Below, piece after piece: positions 1-7,553 of a stretch of 64,000 nucleotides of DNA. Every line of letters starts with the position of its first letter. Within the stretch, counting starts at the first letter, position 1. The translations under genes were made by a program, and so were the position numbers. A model generated the notes under the pieces. The model had not been told where the DNA came from and made no database searches. It saw only the letters and a program-made list of their open reading frames with translations. The DNA is from Roseofilum acuticapitatum BLCC-M154 (GTDB taxonomy: Bacteria > Cyanobacteriota > Cyanobacteriia > Cyanobacteriales > Desertifilaceae), in the NCBI RefSeq assembly GCF_030068475.1, contig NZ_JAQOSP010000101.1, positions 1-64,000 of the forward strand, given 5' to 3'.

Positions 1-86
1 GTAGGGCATACGGGAACTCTTGGGCTAGACCCAATAAACGCTTGGGGAGAGAAGACCTCTACTTTCTCAGAAGTAATTCTGTCTAA
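1..86 (+). CDS. C-terminal tail of a TnpB-type transposon protein (partial)
   Basis: A short open frame enters from the left edge and stops at TAA (84-86), giving a basic tail ending LYFLRSNSV. It lies immediately upstream of a GC-rich hairpin typical of the right end of IS200/IS605-family elements, where TnpB (OrfB, an RNA-guided nuclease ancestor of Cas12) normally ends. The TnpB call is inferred from this position, because the catalytic RuvC and zinc-finger parts lie outside the window. The tail alone has no diagnostic motif. Confidence 0.5.
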   Translation, partial: RAYGNSWARPNKRLGREDLYFLRSNSV

Positions 87-141
87 GCAAGTAATCTCCG
101 TGAACCAAGAATCCCCGTACCTTTAGGTCGGGGAGTGTCAA
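87..141 (+). mobile_element. Right end of an IS200/IS605-family insertion sequence
   Basis: After the stop of the preceding frame comes a hairpin, CCCCG (113-117) and CGGGG (129-133) around a TACCTTTAGGT loop, followed by AGTGTCAA. This form (AATCCCCG, short loop, CGGGGAGTGTCAA) is what right ends of cyanobacterial IS200/IS605 elements look like; the hairpin is also the 3' part of the guide-like omega RNA in such elements. The element runs leftward out of the window. Its right boundary at about 141 is inferred; these elements make no target duplication, so the edge cannot be proved here. Confidence 0.65.
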
Positions 142-713
142 CAAATTAAGGAAAGATTTAAGATAAATCCAGGTAAAACCTCTTCTCCGGATAAGCTGGC
201 AGGATTATCTAAAATTTGTTTCTCTTGTCCCTGACGATAAACTTCTACTTGACGGTTTTGGGGGTTAATGAGCCAACCTAATCGGCAACCATTATCCATA
301 TATTCCTGCATTTTCTCTTGTAGGGGTTTTAAGGAGTCGCTGGCAGAGCGCAGCTCAATGATAAAATCAGGACACAGGGGTGGGAATTTCTCTTGCTGTT
401 CTGCGCTCAAAGCTTCCCATTTGGCTAAAGGTATCCAAGACGCATCCGGGGAAAAAGTCGCCCCTTTAGGGAGCTTAAAGCAGGTGGAAGAATCAAACCC
501 AATTCCAGTGCCATCCCTATCTGTCCAATTGGCGAGTTGTTGAGCAATTTTTAAATTGCGGTTTCCCGTTCCTCCTCCAGTCGGTGGCATAATGATGAGG
601 TCTCCTTTTGCCGTTCGTTCTAGTCGCAAGTCACGGTTAGCTGCACAAAGTTGATAAAATTGTTCATCGGTAATGGAGGCGGTTTCGGGATTGTGCAAAA
701 TCAATGCAGTCAT
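138..713 (-). CDS. Uma2 family endonuclease-like protein (DUF820)
   Basis: This is a 191-residue protein of the Uma2/DUF820 family, which is expanded in cyanobacteria and has a PD-(D/E)XK nuclease-like fold; the biological role is unknown. Visible hallmarks are the N-terminal ITDEQFYQLCAANRDLRLE segment, GGGTGNRNLKIAQQL, FSPDASWIP with the conserved Asp, the P-DFIIELRS strand carrying the Asp and Glu of the putative active site, and the GWLINP and LPGF motifs near the end. Length is normal. The last codons and the TGA stop (138-140) lie in the terminal TTGACAC of the neighbouring insertion sequence, so the insertion seems to have replaced the native end of the gene by at most a few residues. 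Monocistronic. Confidence 0.85.
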   Translation of the reverse strand: MTALILHNPETASITDEQFYQLCAANRDLRLERTAKGDLIIMPPTGGGTGNRNLKIAQQLANWTDRDGTGIGFDSSTCFKLPKGATFSPDASWIPLAKWEALSAEQQEKFPPLCPDFIIELRSASDSLKPLQEKMQEYMDNGCRLGWLINPQNRQVEVYRQGQEKQILDNPASLSGEEVLPGFILNLSLIC

Positions 714-796
714 AGTTTTGTACAGCGCTTTGCGCGGTAATGGGTTCTCTTAAAAGTCCTCATTTATAAGGTTTATTCTATTCGGTAATGAGTGCG

Positions 797-1192
797 TGAC
801 TGCAAACCAAGGAGTGCGAGCATCTTGCTCGCTGTTATCTACCCTAGGGAGTGGAGAAAACCAAGGAGTACGAGCATCTTGCTCGCTCTTATCTACCCTA
901 GGGAGCGGAGAAAACCAAGGAGTGCGAGCATCTTGCTCGCTCTTATCTATCCTAGGGAGCGGAGAAAACCAAGGAGTGCGAGCATCTTGCTCGCTCTTAT
1001 CTATCCTAGGGAGCATCTTGCTCACTGTTATGTATCCTAGGGAGCATCTTGCTCACTGTTATGTATCCTAGGGAGCATCTTGCTCACTGTTATGTATCCT
1101 AGGGAGCATCTTGCTCACTGTTATGTATCCTAGGGAGCGAGACGCTCGCTGTTATGTATCCTAGGGAGCGAGACGCTCGCACTCCCAAAAAC
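797..1192. repeat. Array of hairpin-forming tandem repeats
   Basis: About four copies of a 54-bp unit (803-1010) each carry the palindrome GCGAGCATCTTGCTCGC and the motif CCTAGGGAG. They pass into shorter 31-bp units (GGGAGCATCTTGCTCACTGT followed by TATGTATCCTA), and the last two units have GCGAGACGCTCGC instead. The same palindromes recur at about 3557, 7374 and 7395, and a variant at about 33361, so this is a dispersed family that has locally expanded. Open frames across it merely read the repeat. It fills the gap between the Uma2 and DUF937 genes. Confidence 0.9.
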
Positions 1193-1220
1193 CTAAAGTC
1201 TAAATCCCTAGGGCGAAGCG

Positions 1221-1706
1221 CTATAAATAGCGACTAGCCAACTGCATTAAATCAGCAATATCAATATCTCCATCCCCATCTGCATCGAGTAAGCGACTCA
1301 AAACGGGGTTTTTTTCCGCTTGACTGGCTCCCATTTCCACCACTTTTAGCACTAAGGGCACGGCGGTGGGTAAAACTGATTCAATGGTACTCGCGGGTAA
1401 ACCGGTTTTATCTGCGGCTACCTGAATTAAACTTTGCAGTTGGGGCAAACTGAAGAGCGCTTGCACTGCTAGGGGATTGGCAGAAAGTCCGCTATACTGA
1501 TTGACGAGATTCTGGGCTTGATCTGGTTCTTGTTCTTTCAAGGCGGACTGGGAAAAGTTGGCAACGACGGAAAGGAGCGATCGCATCTGCCCTTCATCTG
1601 CTCCAGTATCATTGGATAATTGCTGCACTGTATTCACCAGTCCACCGAGCTGCCCTAAACCGCCCTGCTCGCTGACTGCACCCACCACCTGATTCAACCA
1701 TCCCAT
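1221..1706 (-). CDS. DUF937-like protein with a calcium-loop-like C-terminus
   Basis: This 161-residue, Ala/Leu/Gln-rich helical protein starts MGWLNQVVGAVSEQGGLGQL and resembles the DUF937 (YidB-like) family seen in many bacteria, whose function is unknown. Residues about 140-155 contain DADGDGDIDIADLMQLA, an Asp-rich loop followed by a helix that matches a dockerin or EF-hand-type calcium-binding loop. No signal peptide or membrane segment is seen. A good ribosome site (GGAGG, reverse strand near 1715) precedes the ATG. It stands alone between repeats and a divergent GTPase gene. Calcium binding is an inference from the loop. Confidence 0.7.
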   Translation of the reverse strand: MGWLNQVVGAVSEQGGLGQLGGLVNTVQQLSNDTGADEGQMRSLLSVVANFSQSALKEQEPDQAQNLVNQYSGLSANPLAVQALFSLPQLQSLIQVAADKTGLPASTIESVLPTAVPLVLKVVEMGASQAEKNPVLSRLLDADGDGDIDIADLMQLASRYL

Positions 1707-1775
1707 AATCCTTTCCTCCTAAACTTGCTACCCTAGACGTATTCCCCTACCCTACCAAGGAACAGGGAGTAAGGT

Positions 1776-1812
1776 AATTTGATTTTTAATTTTTAATTTT
1801 TAATTTTTAATT
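1776..1812. repeat. AT-rich heptamer tandem repeat (TTTTTAA)
   Basis: Several tandem copies of a 7-bp TTTTTAA-type unit lie directly before the GTPase start codon. The same heptamer in reverse orientation (TTAAAAA) occurs at about 11798-11831 and 41674-41704. Short tandem heptamers of this kind are well known in filamentous cyanobacteria (STRR sequences). Confidence 0.85.
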
Positions 1813-1816
1813 CCTA

Positions 1817-3469
1817 ATGCCCCTGCCTCGCCTCCTGATTCTGATTGTCGGTATTACACTGGTCTTAGGGCTGATGCTGTGGTTCATTGATGCCCTACGC
1901 TGGTTTTACCTGCAAATTTCCTATACGTCCCCGCTCTTGGGAACGGTGGTTTTATTGTTGATTGTTGCCCTGTTGGGGGTGTTACTGACAGGTGTTGTTT
2001 ATTATGCCTGGATGTTCCAAGGGGGCAAAACCACCAAAAGCCGCAGTCAAAGGGTGGTGAAAGTTCCAACGGAGAAAAAGGAAGCAGCAGCCGAAACCCT
2101 GAAGGCGGTTAGGCAGCAGATGGATAAGATTCAGGATCGGGTGGCGCGGGAAGCCTTACTGGAGCGATCGCGGCAAATTGAATCGAGTCTCCAGGGTCGT
2201 AATGTGCGGGTAGTTGTCTTTGGTACGGGGTCATCAGGGAAAACTTCGGTAATTAATGGCTTGTTGGGGCAAATGGTGGGTCAAGTACAACCCACTATCG
2301 GCACGACGCAAGAGGGGCACACTTATCATTTACCCTTGAAGGGATTAAACCGGGAAATCTTAATAACGGATACCCCCGGCATCCTGGAAATTGGGGAAGC
2401 GGGGAGCGATCGCGGGCAAATGGCTCGCCAGTTAGCCACCCAAGCGGATTTACTGCTATTTGTGGTCGATAATGATTTACGGCAGTCTGAATATGAACCC
2501 CTGCAAGCCTTAGCCCAAATTGGCAAGCGTTCCTTATTGGTGTTTAATAAGACCGATTTATATACGGAGGAAGACCGGGAGCGCATCTTAAGCGAACTGC
2601 GACACCGGGTACAGGGACTGATGAGCAGTGGTGATGTACTGGCGATCGCCGCTAACCCCCAAGCCGCCGTTCTACCCTCCGGCGATTTAGTGGTTCCAGA
2701 CCCGATTATTTTACCCCTAATCCGCCGCCTAGCCGCCGTTCTCAGAGCCGAAGGCGAAGATTTGGTTGCCGATAACATTTTGATGCAAGCCAGCGCCCTA
2801 GGGGAGGATGCGCGGCGGATTTTGGACACCCAGCGCAAACGGCAAGCCGATCGCACAGTGGAACAATTCCAATGGATCGGAGCCGGGGCGATCGCCGTCA
2901 CCCCCCTACCCGTCGTCGATCTCCTCGCCACAGCAGCCGTCAACGCCCAAATGGTGGTCGAATTAGGGCGCATCTACGGCTGCGAATTAAACATGGAACG
3001 GGGACGAGAATTAGCCCTCTCATTAGCTAAAACTCTCACCAGTTTAGGCATCGTAGAAGGAGCGTTAAAATTAGTCACCACCGCCCTCCAACTCAATGTC
3101 GCCACCTTCATTATCGGCAAAGCCATTCAAGGAGTCACAGCCGCCTATTTAACCCGCATTGCTGGGAAAAGCTTTATCGAATATTTCCGCCAGGATCAAG
3201 ACTGGGGAGACGGAGGAATTACGGAAGTTGTGCAGCGTCAATTCAAACTCAACAAACGGGATGAATTTGTCAAAGCCTTCATTCAAGATGCGATCGAGCG
3301 CGTCGTCCATCCCCTAAGCCAAAGTGAATCAGAACCCTCAGAATACAACGATTCTACCGCTCCTTGGACTCCCCCCGTCTCTATCGTCAAAGCGCCCGAA
3401 GCTCTCCCCCCCAATTTCCCTGAAGGTGATGATTGGGCTGAAGATTCAGTATCAGAACAGGATTGGTAA
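1817..3469 (+). CDS. Membrane-associated Era-like GTPase with DUF697 domain
   Basis: This 550-residue protein has two N-terminal transmembrane segments (about residues 5-25 and 40-68), a basic linker, then a GTPase domain. G1 is GTGSSGKTS near residue 137, G3 is DTPGILEIG near 187, and G4 is NKTD near 245. The C-terminal part contains the hydrophobic TPLPVVDLLATAAVNAQMV segment typical of DUF697, followed by amphipathic membrane-seeking stretches and an acidic tail. Cyanobacterial proteins with this order are annotated as GTP-binding DUF697 proteins; the role is unknown, perhaps membrane or envelope organisation. The start is the ATG after the heptamer repeat. It is followed by a repeat tract rather than a clear terminator. 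Confidence 0.85.
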   Translation: MPLPRLLILIVGITLVLGLMLWFIDALRWFYLQISYTSPLLGTVVLLLIVALLGVLLTGVVYYAWMFQGGKTTKSRSQRVVKVPTEKKEAAAETLKAVRQQMDKIQDRVAREALLERSRQIESSLQGRNVRVVVFGTGSSGKTSVINGLLGQMVGQVQPTIGTTQEGHTYHLPLKGLNREILITDTPGILEIGEAGSDRGQMARQLATQADLLLFVVDNDLRQSEYEPLQALAQIGKRSLLVFNKTDLYTEEDRERILSELRHRVQGLMSSGDVLAIAANPQAAVLPSGDLVVPDPIILPLIRRLAAVLRAEGEDLVADNILMQASALGEDARRILDTQRKRQADRTVEQFQWIGAGAIAVTPLPVVDLLATAAVNAQMVVELGRIYGCELNMERGRELALSLAKTLTSLGIVEGALKLVTTALQLNVATFIIGKAIQGVTAAYLTRIAGKSFIEYFRQDQDWGDGGITEVVQRQFKLNKRDEFVKAFIQDAIERVVHPLSQSESEPSEYNDSTAPWTPPVSIVKAPEALPPNFPEGDDWAEDSVSEQDW

Positions 3470-3484
3470 GATCTCCTTGACACC

Positions 3485-3577
3485 ATAATTAAAAATCTAG
3501 GGAATAATTAAAAATCTAGGGAATAATTAAAAATCTAGGGAATAATTAAAAATCTAGGGAGCGAGACGCTCCCACTA
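3485..3577. repeat. Four 19-bp tandem repeats ending in a hairpin
   Basis: Four copies of the 19-bp unit ATAATTAAAAATCTAGGGA run from 3485 to 3560 and pass into GGGAGCGAGACGCTCCC, a hairpin of the family seen at 797-1192. The tract lies between the convergent GTPase and TetR genes and touches the last codons of the TetR gene. Confidence 0.9.
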
Positions 3578-4189
3578 CAGCGTTTTGCACTGTAACAGGT
3601 GCAACATGGCATCAACTAGGCGATCGCGCTCCATGGGCATTATTTCTTTACCCTGGAGCATCTCCTGCACAATCATATAGTGTACTAATGCCCCGATCCA
3701 AATCCGAGCAGTAGCTTCAGGATCGGGTAAATCAAGCTCCTTAAAACTGGATAATTGGCGGGTGAGGGTTTCGATTCCCGGTTTGGCTAAGTGCTGGGCA
3801 AAGGTTTGGGCTAACTCTGGAAAGCGCCCAGATTCGGCAATCATGAGGCGGATAAAGGCTTGATAGTCGCTGTCGTGGATTAGATTGTCGAGCATCGTAT
3901 GGGCCATATGTTCTAACACTTCCCGTAAGTTATGGCTGGGGAGCTGCTCAGGAGAAATGAATAAACGAGCAAATTTTTGTTGCGCTAACCGTTGCACTAG
4001 GGCCGCAAATAATCCCTGTTTGTCGCCGAAATGACTGTATACTGTGGCTTTCGAGACTCCTGCCGTTGCCGCTACCCGATCCATGCTCGTGCCCGCATAG
4101 CCATTAACTAAAAATTCTTGCATCGCTCCCTTGAGAATCTGCTCGGCTTTGTCAGATAAGGGTTTGGCCGGGGTGGAGTCGGTGGACAT
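3575..4189 (-). CDS. TetR/AcrR family transcriptional regulator
   Basis: This is a 204-residue one-component repressor. The N-terminal TetR helix-turn-helix is clear: ILKGAMQEFLVNGYAGTS, then MDRVAATAGVSKATVYSHF at about residues 30-52. The ligand-binding C-terminal half is helical and belongs to the TetR_C group that follows the motif FARLFISPEQLP. The ATG at 4189 is chosen over an upstream TTG because GGAGG lies about ten bases before it. The gene is divergent from the DevB-DevC-DevA exporter operon, and an inverted repeat in the shared region overlaps a promoter, so it probably represses that operon and itself. The ligand is unknown. Confidence 0.9.
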   Translation of the reverse strand: MSTDSTPAKPLSDKAEQILKGAMQEFLVNGYAGTSMDRVAATAGVSKATVYSHFGDKQGLFAALVQRLAQQKFARLFISPEQLPSHNLREVLEHMAHTMLDNLIHDSDYQAFIRLMIAESGRFPELAQTFAQHLAKPGIETLTRQLSSFKELDLPDPEATARIWIGALVHYMIVQEMLQGKEIMPMERDRLVDAMLHLLQCKTL

Positions 4190-4223
4190 GATGGGAATTT
4201 CCTCCAAATCGGGGATCTAAGAC

Positions 4224-4256
4224 TTGATTATACTACTCCGTTTAGTCTATACTAAA
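4224..4256 (+). promoter_or_regulatory. Probable exporter promoter overlapped by a TetR operator
   Basis: TTGATT (4224-4229) and TATACT (4248-4253), 18 bp apart, form a good sigma-70-type promoter for the exporter operon. TTTAGT-CTAT-ACTAAA (4241-4256) is an inverted repeat covering the -10 box; a related half site, CTAAACTAAACCG, follows near 4262-4274. The position between divergent tetR and devB genes fits a TetR operator. The assignment is by sequence only. Confidence 0.6.
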
Positions 4257-4296
4257 TTCAGGCTAAACTAAACCGTTTAATCTAGGAGTTCGGATC

Positions 4297-5595
4297 ATGG
4301 TACGAGCAGAAATGGGTACAGAATCGGCAAAATCTCGGAAATTCGCTCTTTTGACGACGACTCTTCTCGCGGTTGGGAGCGTCGCTGGGTATGCCTTAGT
4401 CTCGCAAAAATCGTTTATATCCCAACCTGAACCGGTTGCCACCCCGATCGCCACTGCTCCAGAACTGCAAACCGTAACCGCCGTGGGTTGGCTCGAACCC
4501 AAGGGCGAAGTGATCCAACTTTCAGCATCCGAAGCCGCTCAAAGCAGCCGAGTTGCTGAACTGCTGGTAGAAGAAGGAGACTGGGTAAATCTTGGGGATG
4601 CGATCGCCATTTTAGATAGCCGCGATCGCCTGCAAGCCGCCCTAGAAAGCGCCAAAGCACAGGTAGCAGTCGCCGAAGCGGGACTCGCACAAGTCCAAGC
4701 GGGAGCCAAAACCGGCGATATTAGCGCTGCTTCCGCCCGGTTTAGCCGCACCCAAGCGGAGCTTGAAGGACAAATCAGTACCCAACGGGCGGCGATCGCC
4801 ACATTAGAAGCCCAACTCGAAGGCGAAAAACAAGCCCAACAAGCCACCATCAACCGCATCGTCGCCGAACTCAAAGACGCTCAAACCAACTGCCAGCGCT
4901 ACCAAAGCCTACACGCCGATGGAGCCGTATCCGCCCAAGATCGCGATAGTGTCTGCCTCCAAGCCGACACCACCCAACAACGGCTCCAAGAAGCCCAAGC
5001 CAACCTCAACCGCATCATCACCAGTCGCACCGAACAAATCAACGAAGCGCAAGCCAACCTCAACCGCACCATCAACACCGTAGAACGGCAAATCGAAGAA
5101 TCCCAAGCCAGTCTCCAAGCCATCTCCGAAGTCCGTCCCGTAGACATCCAACTCGCCCAAGCCGAACTCAGCAGCGCCCAAGCCGCCGTTCGCCAAGCCC
5201 AAGCCGACTTAGAACTCGCCTATGTCAGAGCCACCCAACCAGGGCGCGTGATTGAAATTCACACCCATCCCGGCGAAATGATCGATCCCCAAGGGATTGT
5301 CGAACTCGGACAAACCCAAGAAATGAGAGTGATTGCCGAAGTTTATGATAGCGATGTCCTCAAAATTCGCCCAGGACAAACCGTTAACATCACCAGCGAC
5401 GCATTGCCCGAAACCCTACAAGGAACCGTTGAAAAAATCGGCTTAAAAGTGAAACAACAAAGCGCCCTAGAAATCAACCCGACTCAAAATGTCGATGCCA
5501 GAGTTGTTGAAGTGGAAATTGCTTTAGATCCCGCGTCTAGTGAATTAGCTGCTGGTTTGAGTAATTTACAAGTTTTAGTAGAAATTGAACTGTAG
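4297..5595 (+). CDS. devB: DevB-family membrane fusion protein of an ABC exporter
   Basis: This 432-residue periplasmic adaptor links an inner-membrane ABC exporter to a TolC-like outer-membrane channel. An N-terminal anchor (about residues 10-32) is followed by a biotinyl-lipoyl-like segment (TAVGWLEPKGEVIQLSA, characteristic of DevB), a long Gln/Ala-rich coiled coil (about 100-310) and a second lipoyl/beta-barrel half (RATQPGRVIEIHTHPGEMI). In Anabaena, DevBCA exports heterocyst glycolipids; non-heterocystous species keep paralogues with other substrates, so the cargo here is unknown. AGGAG (4284-4288) precedes the ATG. It is the first gene of the operon with the 136-residue gene, devC and devA. 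Confidence 0.9.
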   Translation: MVRAEMGTESAKSRKFALLTTTLLAVGSVAGYALVSQKSFISQPEPVATPIATAPELQTVTAVGWLEPKGEVIQLSASEAAQSSRVAELLVEEGDWVNLGDAIAILDSRDRLQAALESAKAQVAVAEAGLAQVQAGAKTGDISAASARFSRTQAELEGQISTQRAAIATLEAQLEGEKQAQQATINRIVAELKDAQTNCQRYQSLHADGAVSAQDRDSVCLQADTTQQRLQEAQANLNRIITSRTEQINEAQANLNRTINTVERQIEESQASLQAISEVRPVDIQLAQAELSSAQAAVRQAQADLELAYVRATQPGRVIEIHTHPGEMIDPQGIVELGQTQEMRVIAEVYDSDVLKIRPGQTVNITSDALPETLQGTVEKIGLKVKQQSALEINPTQNVDARVVEVEIALDPASSELAAGLSNLQVLVEIEL

Positions 5596-5644
5596 CACTT
5601 CGTGCGGTGGGGGAATGGGGGGATGGGGAGATAGGGAGAGATTT

Positions 5645-6055
5645 ATGGATACGAATCAGCAACAAAGCCGAAAACTGTTGATTAAAACTCATGAAGACTT
5701 GGAGGTTTATCAGATGGCATTTAATGCAGCAATGAATATTTTTGAATTATCTAAACAATTTCCAAAGAAAGAAAGATACTCATTAACTGACCAAATTAGA
5801 CGCTCTTCTCGCTCGGTTTGTGCGAATTTAGCAGAAGCTTGGCGTAGAGGACGTTACCAAGGCTCTTTTCTCTTGCGTTTAAATGATGCTGAAGCCGAAG
5901 CCGCAGAAACTCAAGTCTGGCTAAAATTTGCAGTCAAATGCCAATATCTCAATATAGACACAGCCAGAGACCTTTACCGTCAATACAATCGAATCCTAGC
6001 CTTAATTGTTACCATGACTAATAATCCTCATAAATGGTTATTAAAAAACAAATAA
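5645..6055 (+). CDS. Four-helix-bundle protein (23S rRNA intervening-sequence protein family)
   Basis: This 136-residue protein resembles the IVP/S23 four-helix-bundle family, originally named from ORFs in 23S rRNA intervening sequences and also found free, often near mobile or variable regions. Diagnostic motifs are THEDLEVYQMAFNAAMNIF, FPKKERYSLTDQIRRSSRS, VCANLAEAWRR and the LNDAEAEAAETQVWL helix. The function is unknown; it forms a pentamer in known structures. The start at 5645 is chosen for GGGAGA just upstream. It interrupts the devB-devC spacing, is read in the same direction, and is flanked by G-rich and C-rich simple repeats, which suggests later insertion into the exporter operon. 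Confidence 0.88.
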   Translation: MDTNQQQSRKLLIKTHEDLEVYQMAFNAAMNIFELSKQFPKKERYSLTDQIRRSSRSVCANLAEAWRRGRYQGSFLLRLNDAEAEAAETQVWLKFAVKCQYLNIDTARDLYRQYNRILALIVTMTNNPHKWLLKNK

Positions 6056-6127
6056 CTCCCCCATTCCCCCACTCCCCCATTCCCCCACTCCCCCACCTCC
6101 CACTCCCCCACCTCCCATTCCCCCAAA
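6056..6127. repeat. C-rich simple repeat (ACTCCCCCATTCCCCC)
   Basis: Degenerate tandem CTCCCCCATTCCCCCA units fill the gap between the four-helix-bundle gene and devC. Similar tracts occur at about 5608-5640 (G-rich strand), 7316-7370, 11868-11905, 13082-13120, 17683-17708 and 41425-41450, always between genes. Confidence 0.85.
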
Positions 6128-6132
6128 CAACC

Positions 6133-7311
6133 ATGTTACGCTTCCTCAAAAACCTAACCCGCCGAACTCCCCTTGGATTTCTCCAACTGAGTCACGATAA
6201 AACGCGCTTGTTAATCGCCATTTCCGGCATCGCCTTTGCCGATCTCTTAATCTTTATGCAACTGGGATTTCAAGCGGCACTTTATAACAGTAATACCAGA
6301 CTGCATAATGCCTTAGATGCTGATATTGTCCTGATTAGTCCCCAGGCAAAAAATTTAATTGATTTAAGTACCTTTACCCGTCGTAGATTATATCAGGCAA
6401 TGGATGTGCCTGGGGTGGCCGATGCTCAACCCCTTTATGTCAATATTGCTGACTGGAAAATTCCTGGAAGTGGTCGTGCGACTAAGATTTTAGTGTTAGG
6501 CTTTAATCCCGATCGCCCCCCCTTCAAGATCTCTAGTTTAAATAAATACAGCTCTCTCATTAAATTACCGGATACCGTCGTCTTTGACAAATCCGCACGG
6601 GGCAACTATAGCTACGCCATAGACCGAGTTCTAGCGGGTGAAACGGCTACAACAGAGGTAGAAAATCATCAGATTGAAATCGCGGGATTGTATCAAATTG
6701 GCGCATCCTTTGCAGCAGATGGGACGATTATGACCAGCGATCGCAATTTTCTCCGCATCTTTTCCCCTCGTCGGGATGCGGGAGGAGTCAATGCAGGGTT
6801 AGTTTATTTAGAACCCGGAGCCGATCCGCAAGTCGTAGCCGATCTGCTGAAAAGCCGCTTACCCGAAGATGTACAGGTGTTAACCCATGAGGAATTTATC
6901 GCCTTTGAAAAAGAATATTGGTCAACCAATACCGCCATTGGCTTTGTGTTTCGCGTCGGCGCAGTCATGGGCTTTTTAGTCGGCTTAATTATTGTCTATC
7001 AAGTGTTGTCTACAGATGTGGCCGATCACTTGGGAGAATATGCCACATTCAAGGCTATGGGTTACCAACAAACCTATTTATTAGGCATCGTCTTTGAAGA
7101 GGCTATAATTCTAGCAGTAATCGGCTTTTTTCCCGGTTTAGTCGTTTCCATGGGCTTGTACCGTCTCACCCGTCAAGCGACCAATTTACCCATGTATATG
7201 ACCCTTTCGCGAGCGGTATTTGTCCTGATTTTAACGATTGTCATGTGCAATTTGTCCGGAGCGATCGCCACCCGGAGACTAGAAGCAGCCGATCCAGCAG
7301 ATTTGTTTTAG
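6133..7311 (+). CDS. devC: DevC-family ABC exporter permease
   Basis: This 392-residue FtsX/MacB-type permease starts MLRFLKNLTRRTPLGFLQLS, typical of DevC. One transmembrane helix (about residues 30-52) is followed by a large periplasmic domain and three C-terminal helices (about residues 280-300, 325-355, 365-388), ending in TRRLEAADPADLF. It forms the membrane channel of the exporter with the DevA ATPase and DevB adaptor. The ATG at 6133 is the natural start; an upstream in-frame extension only reads the C-rich repeat as Pro/His. The upstream repeat leaves no recognisable ribosome site. Confidence 0.92.
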   Translation: MLRFLKNLTRRTPLGFLQLSHDKTRLLIAISGIAFADLLIFMQLGFQAALYNSNTRLHNALDADIVLISPQAKNLIDLSTFTRRRLYQAMDVPGVADAQPLYVNIADWKIPGSGRATKILVLGFNPDRPPFKISSLNKYSSLIKLPDTVVFDKSARGNYSYAIDRVLAGETATTEVENHQIEIAGLYQIGASFAADGTIMTSDRNFLRIFSPRRDAGGVNAGLVYLEPGADPQVVADLLKSRLPEDVQVLTHEEFIAFEKEYWSTNTAIGFVFRVGAVMGFLVGLIIVYQVLSTDVADHLGEYATFKAMGYQQTYLLGIVFEEAIILAVIGFFPGLVVSMGLYRLTRQATNLPMYMTLSRAVFVLILTIVMCNLSGAIATRRLEAADPADLF

Positions 7312-7315
7312 TGTG

Positions 7316-7552
7316 ATGGGGGAATGGGGGGATGGGGAGATAGGGAGATGGGGAGATGGGGAGATGGGGAGGAGTGCGAGCATCTTGCTCGCTAGGAGTG
7401 CGAGCATCTTGCTCGCTCATTACCCATTACCCATTACCCATTGCCCATTACCCATTACCCATTACCCATTACTCATTACCCATTACCCATTACCCATTAC
7501 CCATTACTCATTACCCATTACTCATTACCCATTACCCATTACCCATTACTAT
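7316..7552. repeat. Composite tandem repeats between devC and devA
   Basis: Three repeat types follow one another: GGGGAGAT units (7324-7370), two copies of the GCGAGCATCTTGCTCGC hairpin (about 7377-7413), then roughly 18 copies of the heptamer ATTACCC/ATTACTC (about 7418-7550) running up to the devA start codon. The heptamers read as repeated THYPLPI in one frame, but this is not a real protein start. Confidence 0.9.
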
Positions 7553-7553
7553 C

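Noticed and set aside
792-1071. Overlapping open frames coding for repeated peptides such as ILLALIYPRE
   Set aside because: They read the hairpin repeat in several frames and have no independent coding signal.
797-1192. Possible CRISPR array
   Set aside because: Repeats are directly adjoining, with no unique spacers of constant size, and the units change length; there are no cas genes nearby.
2326-2973. 215-codon minus-strand frame within the GTPase gene
   Set aside because: Antisense to conserved GTPase motifs, with an Arg/Ser-rich composition typical of shadow frames.
3760-3782. TTCGATTCC motif resembling a tRNA T-loop
   Set aside because: It lies in the TetR coding sequence and no cloverleaf can be drawn around it.
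4415-5202. Long frames on the minus strand within devB
   Set aside because: Shadows of the GC-rich coiled-coil coding sequence; the plus-strand protein is complete and conserved.
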